A stretch of DNA of 64,000 bases. It comes from SHVZ01 sp041906305. GTDB taxonomy: Bacteria > Pseudomonadota > Alphaproteobacteria > SHVZ01. The position numbers and the translations under genes were made by a program. A model generated the notes under the pieces. It did no database searches, was not told where the DNA came from, and worked only from the letters and a program-made list of their open reading frames with translations. The stretch lies in the NCBI GenBank assembly GCA_041906305.1, contig JAYRJL010000003.1:1-64000 (forward strand), in the 5' to 3' direction. Within the stretch, counting starts at the first letter, position 1; every line of letters begins with the position of its first letter. Positions 30,887 through 39,432 of the stretch are shown piece after piece.

Positions 30887-32338
30887 ATGAAGCTCTTCAC
30901 CGCCGGCTTCAGCCACGAGACCAACTCGTTCTCGCCGCTGCCGACCTCGAAGCGGAGCTTCGAGGAGCTGATGATCCGGCCGAAGACCGGCAAGGGCATG
31001 GAACGTCTCAAGGATGCGGTCGGCTACGCCGACTTCATCCGGCTCGGCGAGGAATCGCAGATGCAGGTGGCGAAGAGCCTCTACTGCGAGGCGCAACCTT
31101 CGGCGCCGATGAACCGGAAGGACTACGAGGAGATCCGCGACGAGATCCTGGCGGACCTGAAGGCGGCGATGCCGGTCGACATGGTCCTCCTGATGCTGCA
31201 CGGCGCCCACACCGCGCAAGGCTACGACGACTGCGAGGGTGACATCGCGGAGCGCGTGCGCGCGATCGTGGGGCCCAAGGTGCCGATCGGCATCGAGCTC
31301 GACCTGCATGCCAACATCACCCAGAAGATGCTGAAGAACGCCACCGCGCTGATGGCGTGCAAGGAGTACCCGCACATCGACTTCGCCGCGCGGGCAAAGG
31401 ACCTTTTCGAGCTCTGCAGGCGCGCCGCCAAGGGCGAGATCAGGCCGGTGATGGCGAAGTTCGACGTACCCATGCTCGGCAACTTCCCGACCACACGCGA
31501 GCCGCTGCGATCCTTCGTCGACGAGACCGCCGCGCTGGAGGGCAAGGACGGCATCCTTTCGGTGTCGCTGATCCACGGCTTCGCCTGGGCCGACTTTCCC
31601 GAGATGGGCGCCAGCGTCGTGGTCGTCGCCGATGGGAACGCCGACAAGGCGAAATCCCTCGCCGAGAGCCTCGGCCGACGATTCTTCGGCATGCGCGACA
31701 AGATCAAGAGCCCGCTTGAGTCGCTGGACCAGGCGCTCGACCAGGCGATGGCGGAACCTAAGGGCCCGGTCGTGATCGCCGACCGCTCCGACAATGCCGG
31801 CGGCGGCGCGCCGGGCGACTCCACCTACGTGCTGGCGGAGATGATCCGGCGCGGCCTGAAGAACGTGGCGCTCGCGATGATCTGGGATCCGATGGCGGTG
31901 CAGTCCTGTTTCGACGCCGGCGTCGGGGCCGTCCTCGACCTCCGCATCGGCGGCAAGACCGGCAAGTTCTCAGGCCAACCCATCGACGTGACGGCCAAGG
32001 TGACGGCGCTCGCAGAGACGCCGCGTCAGTTCGTGTTCGGCGCCGAAGCGCCCCTCGGCCGCTCGGCGGCGATCCATGTCGACGGCATCGACATCGTGCT
32101 GAACTCGATCCGCCAGCAGACCTTCAGCCCCGAATGCTTCACCGAGCTCGGCATCGACGCGAAGTCAAAGCAGATCCTGGCGGTGAAGTCGGCGCAGCAT
32201 TTCCACGCCGCCTTCGCGCCGATCGCCTCCAGGATCATCTACCTGGACGCGCCCGGCGCGCTCTCGACAAATTATCTGCAGTACCCGTTCAAGCGGATGC
32301 GACGCCCGATGGCGCCGCTGGACGAGGTCGCGCTGTAG
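30887..32338 (+). CDS. M81 family metallopeptidase (MlrC-like), copy 2
   Basis: Also 483 residues and collinear without gaps with copy 1; long blocks such as the LPTSKR, EELMIRPKTG and DPMAVQSCFDAGVGAV segments are identical. The same metal-site blocks are present (HGAHTAQGYDDCEGD, LDLHANITQKM, ADRSDNAGGGAPGDS). The ATG follows the copy 1 stop by four bases, with AAGG as ribosome site, so the pair is one transcript from a tandem duplication. Keeping two intact copies argues for different substrates or a heteromer. A stem-loop (32351-32376) ends the transcript. Confidence 0.92.
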   Translation: MKLFTAGFSHETNSFSPLPTSKRSFEELMIRPKTGKGMERLKDAVGYADFIRLGEESQMQVAKSLYCEAQPSAPMNRKDYEEIRDEILADLKAAMPVDMVLLMLHGAHTAQGYDDCEGDIAERVRAIVGPKVPIGIELDLHANITQKMLKNATALMACKEYPHIDFAARAKDLFELCRRAAKGEIRPVMAKFDVPMLGNFPTTREPLRSFVDETAALEGKDGILSVSLIHGFAWADFPEMGASVVVVADGNADKAKSLAESLGRRFFGMRDKIKSPLESLDQALDQAMAEPKGPVVIADRSDNAGGGAPGDSTYVLAEMIRRGLKNVALAMIWDPMAVQSCFDAGVGAVLDLRIGGKTGKFSGQPIDVTAKVTALAETPRQFVFGAEAPLGRSAAIHVDGIDIVLNSIRQQTFSPECFTELGIDAKSKQILAVKSAQHFHAAFAPIASRIIYLDAPGALSTNYLQYPFKRMRRPMAPLDEVAL

Positions 32339-32350
32339 CCGGAAACGAGT

Positions 32351-32376
32351 GGGGCGCGGCCTTGCAGCCGCGCCCC
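32351..32376. terminator. 10-bp stem-loop between MlrC copy 2 and gcrA
   Basis: GGGGCGCGGC, six-base loop, exact complement, followed by TTCG on the plus strand. Lies 13 bases past the MlrC stop, convergent with gcrA. Confidence 0.65.
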
Positions 32377-32408
32377 TTCGGTAACTCAGGCCCGGAGCTG
32401 GAACGGGC

Positions 32409-32744
32409 TTAAGCGGCCGCCTCGTCCTTGTTGCGGTACGCGAGCGAGCAGTGGGACGTGCAATACGGCCGTCCCGCCGCCGCCTGGGAACCGCAGAAAT
32501 GAAAACCCGCTTCACCCGGATGGCCGATGGGCCACCGGCAGCCACGGTCGCTCACCATCGCGACCATCGCCGGCTTCGGCTTCGCCTTGGCCGGGCTCGG
32601 CTGGGAAAGCCCGATACGATGGGCCTTTCCGATCACCGCGTTACGGGTCACCCCACCCCCGAGAGTCTCAGCTATCTGACGCGCGCTCATACCTTTGGAC
32701 CACATATCTTTGAGTTGCTGAACTCGGTCTTCGCTCCACTCCAC
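32409..32744 (-). CDS. gcrA: GcrA cell cycle regulator
   Basis: 111 residues. Opening VEWSEDRVQQLKDMWSKGMSARQIAETLG and GVTRNAVIGKAHRIGLS is the GcrA helix-turn-helix DNA-binding domain; the C-terminal half binds sigma-70 domain 2, and has a Cys-rich block (CRWPIGHPGE, FHFCGS, YCTSHCSLAY) typical of the family. GcrA activates promoters whose GANTC sites are methylated by CcrM. The start is GTG (32742-32744) with GGGAGG five bases upstream; in-frame ATG codons at 32774 and 32789 would bury that site inside the gene and add residues outside the family pattern. Confidence 0.93.
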   Translation of the reverse strand: MEWSEDRVQQLKDMWSKGMSARQIAETLGGGVTRNAVIGKAHRIGLSQPSPAKAKPKPAMVAMVSDRGCRWPIGHPGEAGFHFCGSQAAAGRPYCTSHCSLAYRNKDEAAA

Positions 32745-33097
32745 GGTGGCCTCCCATCGAAGATCTAGGGGCATAAAACGGCGCTCCAACTATATTCGGT
32801 GGAGGGTCCAAGAGCGAGTCATTTGAAAAAACCGGCCTATCCCGCCCGACTCCGAGAGGCGCCGGCGCAGCGCCCTTCATCGAATCGACCTTGGACGGGG
32901 AAAAAGGGCCGGCGCTTCTACAAGCGAGCCGTACCTCCGGCAAGCGCCCCGCCCTTTGGCGATTTTCCGTCGCGACGATTCAACCTTCTCTTATTGGCAA
33001 GGCCGAAGCGCGCACCGCGGCCGGTCTGTGCTAGCGTTCGCGGGCCGAAATCCCCAATCCGGCGATCAGAGGCTTCAACTAACGGGAGACTTTAAAA
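32745..33097. other. 353-base intergenic region
   Basis: Divergent gap between gcrA (minus) and the first binding-protein gene (plus), so it holds both promoters. An in-frame stretch at 32799-33095 can be translated but is basic, Pro/Arg-rich and without a ribosome site; it is taken as non-coding. GGGAGAC lies about 9 bases before the 33098 start. No clear -35/-10 pair, repeat or RNA was identified. Confidence 0.5.
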
Positions 33098-34690
33098 ATG
33101 TCGAAACCCAGGATCCGGTGGACTGCCGGTCTTGCCGGGCTCGCGTCGGCGCTGACCGTGGCCCTCGCCGCGTCGCAGCCTGCCCAGGCTCAGAAGGTCT
33201 TGCGCGTCGTACCCCACGCCGACGTCAAGGTGCTGGACGGCTACCAGACGACGGCGACCATCACCGGCATGCACATGATCAACGTCTACGACACGCTGTT
33301 CGCGTGGGACGAGAATCTGGACGTGAAGCCGCAGATGGTCGAGGGCTTCACCGTCAGCGCCGACAAGCTGAAGTACACCTTCACGCTGCGCCCGGGCCTC
33401 AAGTTCCATGACGGCACGAACGTCACCTCCAAGGACGTCGTCGCGTCGCTGAAGCGCATGTTCATCCGCGAGACGGTGGCCAAGGTCGCCGCTCCCTACA
33501 TCTCCAGCGTCGACTACGTCGACGACCGCGTCTTCACCATCTCCCTGAAGGAGCCCTTCGGCTTCCTCACGCTGATGATGCCCGGCACCTCGACTGCCTA
33601 TGGCGGCATCTTCCGCGAGAAGGAAGCGATGATCGACCCGAACACGCCGGTCACCGAGTCCATCGGCTCGGGCCCGTTCAAGTTCAACAAGGCCGAGTGG
33701 GTCCCCGGCGCCAAGGTCGTCTACGACAAGAACCCGGACTACGTGCCGCGCAGCGACAAGCAGAGCGCCCTCGCCGGCGCCAAGATCGTCAAGGTCGACC
33801 GCGTCGAATACAAGGTCATCCCTGACGCCGCGACGGTGTTCGCCGCGCTCAACTCGGGCGAAGTCGATCTCCTCGACCAGCCGACGCTCGACCTGGTCCC
33901 GACGGTCGAGAAGAACCCGGACGTGGTGATCGGCAACATCACGATGCTGGAGAACTACGGCGGCCTCCGCCCGAACTTCCTGCATCCGCCGTTCAACAAC
34001 CCGAAGGCCCGCCAGGCGCTGGCCCTCATGGTCAATCAGGCCGAGTACGCTCAGGCCGCCTACGGCGACAAGAAGTACTGGCGCACCTGCATGTCGATGC
34101 TGGTCTGCGGTGGTCCGTTCGGTTCGGAAGCCGGTGGCGAGCCCTATGCCAAGCAGGACCTCGAAAAGGCGCGCCAGCTCCTGAAGGAGTCGGGCTACAA
34201 CGGCGAGAAGATCGTGGTGATCGGCGCCGCCGACATCCCGTCGCTCAACGCGCTGACGCTGATGACGATCGAGAACCTGAAGAAGATCGGCGCCAACGTC
34301 GAGCCGGTCATCGCCGACTGGGGCTCGATCATCACCCGCCGCTCCAAGATGGACGCGCCCGACAAGGGCGGCTGGCACATCTTCCACACCACCTTCGGCG
34401 GCGCCGGCGGCTCCAACCCGCTGACCAGCCTCCCGGTGGGCACGGCGTGCGACAAGGCCTGGTTCGGCTGGCCGTGCGACAAGGAAGCGACCGACCTGAT
34501 GGCCAAGTTCGCGGCCGAGTCCGATCCGGCGAAGCAGAAGGAAATCGGCGTCGCCTACCAGAAGCGCCTGTGGGAAGTGATTCCCTTCGTGCCGCTGGCG
34601 CAGTACACGCAGCCGGTTCCGCACCGCAAGAACGTCACCGGCCTGCAGAAGTCCCCGATTCAGATCTTCTGGGGCATCGACAAGTCGTGA
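33098..34690 (+). CDS. ABC transporter substrate-binding protein, family 5 (peptide type), paralogue 1
   Basis: 530 residues. Signal peptide to about residue 31 (QPAQA-Q), then the SBP_bac_5 fold: KVLRVVPHADVKVLD, KLKYTFTLRPGLKFHDG and the GSGPFKFNKAEWVPG segment. It binds di- or oligopeptides or similar solutes in the periplasm for an ABC importer; no permease or ATPase gene is adjacent. Very similar to the 35792-37378 protein, which lies in inverse orientation. Together with the MlrC genes upstream it may feed peptides to those hydrolases. A terminator with a GAAA loop follows (34721-34755). Confidence 0.92.
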   Translation: MSKPRIRWTAGLAGLASALTVALAASQPAQAQKVLRVVPHADVKVLDGYQTTATITGMHMINVYDTLFAWDENLDVKPQMVEGFTVSADKLKYTFTLRPGLKFHDGTNVTSKDVVASLKRMFIRETVAKVAAPYISSVDYVDDRVFTISLKEPFGFLTLMMPGTSTAYGGIFREKEAMIDPNTPVTESIGSGPFKFNKAEWVPGAKVVYDKNPDYVPRSDKQSALAGAKIVKVDRVEYKVIPDAATVFAALNSGEVDLLDQPTLDLVPTVEKNPDVVIGNITMLENYGGLRPNFLHPPFNNPKARQALALMVNQAEYAQAAYGDKKYWRTCMSMLVCGGPFGSEAGGEPYAKQDLEKARQLLKESGYNGEKIVVIGAADIPSLNALTLMTIENLKKIGANVEPVIADWGSIITRRSKMDAPDKGGWHIFHTTFGGAGGSNPLTSLPVGTACDKAWFGWPCDKEATDLMAKFAAESDPAKQKEIGVAYQKRLWEVIPFVPLAQYTQPVPHRKNVTGLQKSPIQIFWGIDKS

Positions 34691-34720
34691 CCTAGACGCC
34701 TCGCCTACGGGCGGGACGCG

Positions 34721-34755
34721 AAGGGCGGCGCGACGAAAGTCTCGCCGCCCTTTTC
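34721..34755 (+). terminator. Rho-independent terminator after binding protein 1
   Basis: GGGCGGCG ... CGCCGCCC (8 pairs) with an inner GAC-GAAA-GTC, followed by TTTTC. Classic form. Confidence 0.85.
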
Positions 34756-34804
34756 ATTTCCAAGGTACCGAACGGAATCGCCGGCGACACTCGACGCGCC
34801 GGGC

Positions 34805-34824
34805 ATATGCAGCGCCCTGCATAT
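34805..34824. promoter_or_regulatory. Inverted repeat upstream of tungstate-binding protein gene
   Basis: ATATGCAG-CGCC-CTGCATAT, a perfect 8-bp palindrome with a 4-base spacer, 67 bases before the ATG at 34892. Size and place suit a dimeric repressor or activator site, possibly Mo/W-responsive, but it does not match a ModE box. Confidence 0.4.
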
Positions 34825-34891
34825 ATCGGCGAGTTGACGGTCTGCATCCTCGCTGCACAAGCTGCACGCCGAGAATCTCGAGAGGCCCCGC

Positions 34892-35719
34892 ATGCTCAGC
34901 CGTCGTTTCCTCGTCGCATCCTTCGCGGCTCTGCTGCTCGCCACGCCGGCCGCGGCCCAGGACAAGTCGATCATCGTCGCCTCGACCACCTCCACCCAGG
35001 ACTCCGGCCTGTTCGGCTACCTCCTGCCGATCTACAAGGCGAAGACCGGCGTCGAGGTCCGGGTCGTGGCGCTCGGCACCGGCCAGGCGCTCGACACAGG
35101 CCGCCGCGGCGACGCGGACGTCGTCTTCGTCCATGCCAAGTCCGAGGAGGAGAAGTTCGTCGCCGAAGGCTTCAGCGTGAAGCGCCAGCCGGTCATGTAC
35201 AACGACTTCGTCCTGATCGGACCGAAGACCGATCCCGCCGGGATTAAGGGATCGAAGGACATCGCCGCCGCGCTCAAGGCGGTCAGCGAGAAGGCGGCAC
35301 CCTTCATCTCGCGCGGCGACCGCTCCGGAACGCACGTCGCCGAGATCAACCTCTGGAAGGCCGCGAGCATCGACATCGCGTCTTCCAAGGGCCCCTGGTA
35401 TCGCGAGATCGGACAGGGCATGGGGGCCGCGTTGAACATGGCGTCCGCCAGCAGCGCCTATGTCCTTTCCGACCGCGCCACCTGGATCTCGTTCAAGAAC
35501 AAGGGCGACCTCGACATCGTCGTCGAAGGAGACAAGCGGCTGTTCAACCAATACGGGGTCATGCTGGTGAACCCGGCGAAGCATCCGACGGTGAAGAAGG
35601 AGCTCGGCCAGCAGTTCGTCGACTGGCTGGTCTCGCCGGAGGGCCAGAACACGATCGCCGGCTACAAGGTGGACGGCAAGCAGCTCTTCTATCCGAACGC
35701 GACCGAGCCCGGGGTCTGA
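34892..35719 (+). CDS. tupA: Tungstate-type ABC substrate-binding protein (TupA-like)
   Basis: 275 residues. Signal peptide to about residue 23 (ATPAAA-Q). The mature start IIVASTTSTQDSGLFGYLLP is the TupA signature, followed by GTGQALDTGRRGDADVVFVH and the FISRGDRSGTHVAE ligand loop. TupA binds tungstate with very high affinity and also molybdate. The expected tupB permease and tupC ATPase genes are not in the window; the next gene is convergent. It stands alone between two inverted family-5 binding proteins. Tungstate could serve the formate dehydrogenase encoded at the window end (inference). Confidence 0.9.
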   Translation: MLSRRFLVASFAALLLATPAAAQDKSIIVASTTSTQDSGLFGYLLPIYKAKTGVEVRVVALGTGQALDTGRRGDADVVFVHAKSEEEKFVAEGFSVKRQPVMYNDFVLIGPKTDPAGIKGSKDIAAALKAVSEKAAPFISRGDRSGTHVAEINLWKAASIDIASSKGPWYREIGQGMGAALNMASASSAYVLSDRATWISFKNKGDLDIVVEGDKRLFNQYGVMLVNPAKHPTVKKELGQQFVDWLVSPEGQNTIAGYKVDGKQLFYPNATEPGV

Positions 35720-35744
35720 GGCCAGCGTTCGACGCAAAGAAAAA

Positions 35745-35770
35745 GGGCGGCGGGAGCGATCCCGCCGCCC
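35745..35770. terminator. Bidirectional terminator between tupA and binding protein 2
   Basis: Perfect 11-bp stem GGGCGGCGGGA-GCGA-TCCCGCCGCCC. Read on the minus strand it is followed by TTTTTCTTT, a strong terminator for the 35792-37378 gene; on plus it is followed by TCTTCG. Confidence 0.88.
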
Positions 35771-35791
35771 TCTTCGTTCGTTCGACGCGGA

Positions 35792-37378
35792 CTAAGACTT
35801 GTCGACGTTCCAGAAGTTGATGATCGTCGACTTGCGCAGACCGGTCACGTTCTTGCGGAAGAAGGTCGGCTGATCGTACTGCCCGGTGACGGCCAGCGGC
35901 TGCACCTCGTAGAGGCGCTTGTGATAGGCCTCGGCGATTTTCTTCGCCTCGTCCGGCGACGCCGCCGCCAGGAACTGGTCGCGCAGCTTCATCGACTCTT
36001 CGTCGCAAGGCCAGCCGAACCAGTTCTTGCCACTGCAGTCCTCGTTGACCGCGACGTTGGTCAATGGGTGGTGCATGGAGACACCGCCCCAGGTGGTGTG
36101 GAAAATGTTCCAGCCGCCCTGATCCGGCGGCTCCTTCTTGCCGCGCCGGGTGACGATCGAACCCCAGTCGGCGAGGATCACCTCGACGTTGCCGCCGATC
36201 GCCTTCAGCTTCTCGGCGGTCACCAGGGTCATGGCGTTGAGCGACGGGATGTCAGAGGCGCCGATGATGGTGATCTTCTCGCCCTTGTATCCCGACTCGG
36301 CGAGCAGCTGCTTCGCCTTGGCCATGTCGGCCTTCTTGTACATCTCCGCGCCCGCCTCGGTGCCGTACGGCGCGCCGCAGACGAAGTAGGAGTGGCAGAC
36401 GCTCCAGAGCTTGTTGTCATCGCCGAATCCGGCCTGCAGATAGTCGAGCTGCTCGGCCATCATCTGAAGGGCCTGTCGGGCCTTCAGGTTGTTGAACGGC
36501 GGATGCAGGTGGTTCGGACGGATGACGCCGACCGCCGGAACCGGCGTCAGCACTTCCATCTTCACGTCGGGGTTGTTGCGGACCAGCTTCACCATGTCGA
36601 GCGGCGGCTGGTCGACGAGATCGACCTCGCCGGCGTTGAGCGCGGCGATCGAGGTCGCCGAGTCCGGGATGACCTTGTACTCGACGCGGTCGAGCTTCAC
36701 GACCTTGCCGCCGGCGAGGCCGCTCACCGGCTCGCTGCGCGGCTGGTAGTCCTTGTTCTTGTCGTAGATGACCTTGGAGCCCGGCACCCACTCGGCCTTG
36801 TTGAAGGTGAAGGGACCGGAGCCGATGGTCTCGCTGATGACCGTGCCGAGGTCGACCGACGCTTCCTTCTCGCGCATGATCGCCGGCAGCTGGCCGCCGG
36901 ATGACGCGAGCGAGAACAGCACCGGGCCGTAGGGCTGCTTCATCTTGATGGTGAAGGTCTGTCCGTCGACCGCTTCCATCGCGGCCATGCGGTCCTGCAG
37001 CGAGCCGCCGACCGAGTCCTTCTTCATCCAGCGCGTCAGCGAGGCGATGACGTCCTTGGTCGTCACCGGCGAGCCGTCGTGGAACTTGAGGCCCGGGCGC
37101 AGCGTGAAGGTGTAGGTGAGATTGTCGGCCGAGACCTTGTAGTCGCCGACCATCTGCGGCTTGGCTTCGAGCTTTTCGTCCCAGCCGAAGAGGAAGTCGT
37201 AGATGTAGATGCCATGCATCAGCGTGATTGTGGCGGTGGTCGTCGTCGGATCGAGGACCTTGAGGTCGGCATGCGGCACTACCCGCAGCGTCTTCTGGGC
37301 CGAGGCCGGTGTGGCCGCGAGCCCGATCGCCGCGGCGACGGCAAGAGCCGCGCCGAAGATCCGGGGAATGGCTGTCAT
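35792..37378 (-). CDS. ABC transporter substrate-binding protein, family 5 (peptide type), paralogue 2
   Basis: 528 residues, near the length of the 33098 paralogue and with the same landmarks: signal peptide ending near TPASA-Q, KTLRVVPHADLKVLD, LTYTFTLRPGLKFHDG, GSGPFTFNKAEWVPG and a C-terminal NVTGLRKSTIINFWN ending. Periplasmic binding of peptides or similar solutes. It lies in opposite orientation to the paralogue with tupA between them. No permease is adjacent, so it may use the dpp permeases elsewhere (for example 55431-59337) or distant ones. Confidence 0.92.
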   Translation of the reverse strand: MTAIPRIFGAALAVAAAIGLAATPASAQKTLRVVPHADLKVLDPTTTTATITLMHGIYIYDFLFGWDEKLEAKPQMVGDYKVSADNLTYTFTLRPGLKFHDGSPVTTKDVIASLTRWMKKDSVGGSLQDRMAAMEAVDGQTFTIKMKQPYGPVLFSLASSGGQLPAIMREKEASVDLGTVISETIGSGPFTFNKAEWVPGSKVIYDKNKDYQPRSEPVSGLAGGKVVKLDRVEYKVIPDSATSIAALNAGEVDLVDQPPLDMVKLVRNNPDVKMEVLTPVPAVGVIRPNHLHPPFNNLKARQALQMMAEQLDYLQAGFGDDNKLWSVCHSYFVCGAPYGTEAGAEMYKKADMAKAKQLLAESGYKGEKITIIGASDIPSLNAMTLVTAEKLKAIGGNVEVILADWGSIVTRRGKKEPPDQGGWNIFHTTWGGVSMHHPLTNVAVNEDCSGKNWFGWPCDEESMKLRDQFLAAASPDEAKKIAEAYHKRLYEVQPLAVTGQYDQPTFFRKNVTGLRKSTIINFWNVDKS

Positions 37379-37499
37379 CGAAGGAGTCTCCCAGTTAGTG
37401 AACAGGAGACGAGGTACCGAGTTCGTTGCCGGCTCCCCGCATCCCGATCAGGAAGGCTAGCAGTCCGGAAAGGCCAAGGACAGATCGTAGGCGGGGCCG

Positions 37500-37940
37500 C
37501 TATCCGCGCTCTTCGCCGGTCTCGGCCTTCTTGGCGCGCTGGAACCGCGAGATGCCCATCTCGTCGAGCTCGGTCTGCTCCAGCTTGCCGAGGCGCTGAG
37601 CCTCCGCCTTCTCGCGATTGGCCTGTGTGATCTCGGCCTGCTTGAGCTCGAGGAACAGGCCGGAGAGCTCTTCCCGGATGCGCTCGACCTCCTGGTCGGC
37701 GGCGTGGATCGCCGCCTCGGCGTTGCTGCGGCGAAAGAGAAATCGCTTGGCGTAATTGGCGTAGCCCTGGGCGGCTTCGTAGGAGCCGCGAGCGGTCTCC
37801 TGCTCGCGCTTCAGCTCGGCCTCGAGGTTCACCAGTGCCTGGCGGCAGCCGTCGGCGGCGCGTTGCGCATTGCCGAGCTCGCGCCGCTTCTCGTCGACAC
37901 GCCATTGAACGAGCCGGATGAGGCCACCCAGGTCTTTCAC
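37500..37940 (-). CDS. fliJ: Flagellar FliJ-like chaperone
   Basis: 146 residues, almost entirely one charged coiled coil with heptads across 5-130, opening LGGLIRLVQWRVDEKRREL as in FliJ. FliJ binds the FliI ATPase hexamer and FlhA during flagellar protein export. The sequence is weakly conserved; identity rests on length, coiled-coil nature and position 17 bases after fliI. Confidence 0.85.
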   Translation of the reverse strand: MKDLGGLIRLVQWRVDEKRRELGNAQRAADGCRQALVNLEAELKREQETARGSYEAAQGYANYAKRFLFRRSNAEAAIHAADQEVERIREELSGLFLELKQAEITQANREKAEAQRLGKLEQTELDEMGISRFQRAKKAETGEERG

Positions 37941-37957
37941 CTCATCGACCCTTCACG

Positions 37958-39298
37958 TCAGCTTGCAGCCGGTGGGTTGTTCAGGATCTGGGCGAGCTCG
38001 GCATAGCCGGTGGCGAGATCGCATCGCTCGTCCTTGCCCTGCTTCAGGAAGTTCTCCAGGGCCGGTTGGTAGGCGATCGCCTGGTCGACCTGCGGGTCGG
38101 ATCCGCGGCGATAGGCGCCGAGGCGGATCAGCTCGGCCATGTCCTCGTATGTGGAAAGCAGCGCACGGGCGCGCATCACCAGCTGGTTCTCTTCCGGCGA
38201 GTTGCAGCCGGGCATGGCGCGGCTGACCGAGCGCAGCAGATTGATCGCCGGATAGCGGCCGCGCTCGGCGATCGCGCGCTCCAGCACGATGTGGCCGTCG
38301 ATGATGCCGCGCACCGCGTCCGCGATGGGCTCGTTGTGGTCGTCGCCCTCGACCAGCACGGCGAAGAGGCCGGTGATCGCGCCCTTGCCCGTGCCCGGCC
38401 CGGCGCGTTCGAGCAGGCGCGGCAGCTCGGCGAACACGGTCGGCGTGTAGCCTTTCGAGGCCGGCGGCTCGCCGGCGGACAGGCCGATCTCGCGCTGGGC
38501 CATGGCGAAGCGCGTGATCGAGTCGATCAGGCAGAGCACTTCCAAGTCCTGGTCGCGGAAATACTCGCTGATGGTCAGCGTCAGGTAGGCGGCTTGGCGG
38601 CGCATCAGCGGCGATTCATCCGACGTGGCGACGACCACGACCGAGCGCGCGAGGCCTTCGGGCCCGAGGATGTCCTGGATGAATTCCTGCACCTCGCGGC
38701 CGCGCTCCCCGACCAGGCCGATCACGTTGACGTCCGCCGAGGTGAAGCGGGCGATCATCGACATGGTCACCGACTTGCCGACGCCCGATCCGGCGAAGAT
38801 GCCCATGCGCTGGCCTTCGACCGTGGTGAGGAAGGTGTTCAGCGCGCGCACCCCGAGATCGATCTTCGATCCCAGGCGCCGCCGCGCATGGGCCGGTGGC
38901 GGATTGGCGCGGAGCGGATAGGGCACGCGGCCGTTGCCGATGGGCCCGAGCCCATCGACCGGCTCGCCCATCGCGTTGACCACCCGGCCGAGCCAGGACT
39001 TGTCCGGAAAGGCGACCGGCTCGGATTCCGCGACCTCGGCCCGGCTGCCGACGCCGACCCCTTCCAGGCCGACGAAGGGCATGACCAGGGCCCTGTCCTT
39101 CCGGAAGCCGACCACCTCGCACGGCACCCGCCGGCCGCCCCGGGCCAGCAGGTGGCAGCGATCGCCGATCGAGAGCTGGCGCTCCACCCCGCCGACCTCG
39201 ACCAGCATGCCCAGAATCGAGGCGACCCGCCCGAACAGCCTGTATTCGGACAGCTTCTCGAGCTGATCGACGGCCTGTCTCAAGGGGTTGACGTGCAT
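37958..39298 (-). CDS. fliI: Flagellar export ATPase FliI
   Basis: 446 residues, type III secretion ATPase related to F1-beta. Walker A GIFAGSGVGKSVTMSM near residue 170, GERGREVQEFI, Walker B LCLIDSITRFAMAQ and the GLFAVLVEGDDHNEPIADAVRGIIDGH segment are all clear. It powers export of flagellar subunits with FliH and FliJ. ATG 39296-39298 gives MHVNPLRQAV; a longer start would add 14 residues. The stop is 17 bases before fliJ. Divergent from ctrA, whose promoter region lies between them. Confidence 0.96.
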   Translation of the reverse strand: MHVNPLRQAVDQLEKLSEYRLFGRVASILGMLVEVGGVERQLSIGDRCHLLARGGRRVPCEVVGFRKDRALVMPFVGLEGVGVGSRAEVAESEPVAFPDKSWLGRVVNAMGEPVDGLGPIGNGRVPYPLRANPPPAHARRRLGSKIDLGVRALNTFLTTVEGQRMGIFAGSGVGKSVTMSMIARFTSADVNVIGLVGERGREVQEFIQDILGPEGLARSVVVVATSDESPLMRRQAAYLTLTISEYFRDQDLEVLCLIDSITRFAMAQREIGLSAGEPPASKGYTPTVFAELPRLLERAGPGTGKGAITGLFAVLVEGDDHNEPIADAVRGIIDGHIVLERAIAERGRYPAINLLRSVSRAMPGCNSPEENQLVMRARALLSTYEDMAELIRLGAYRRGSDPQVDQAIAYQPALENFLKQGKDERCDLATGYAELAQILNNPPAAS

Positions 39299-39373
39299 CG
39301 TCCCGGTCCTACCAGGGTTCGGCGGTCGGCATCTTATCACGGATGCGGGAGGGGGTTTTCCCTCGCGGTGCCG

Positions 39374-39419
39374 TTAACCAAGTTTTAGGAACTTCTTAAT
39401 AGCATGAGTTAACGGTTAA
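39374..39419. promoter_or_regulatory. ctrA/fliI divergent control region with TTAA motifs
   Basis: Holds TTAA-CCAAGTT-TTAG (39374-39388, one mismatch from the CtrA box TTAA-N7-TTAA) and three more TTAA half-sites at 39396, 39409 and 39416. This fits autoregulation of ctrA and control of fliI. AT-rich against a GC-rich background. Confidence 0.55.
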
Positions 39420-39432
39420 TCGGGGGTGAGCC

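Noticed and set aside
32994..33034. TTGGCA with TGCTAG as a promoter for the binding-protein gene
   Set aside because: Spacing of about 29 bases is too long for a sigma-70 promoter.
32799..33095. 98-codon frame in the gcrA upstream gap
   Set aside because: No Shine-Dalgarno, Arg/Pro-rich composition, and it fills a divergent promoter region.
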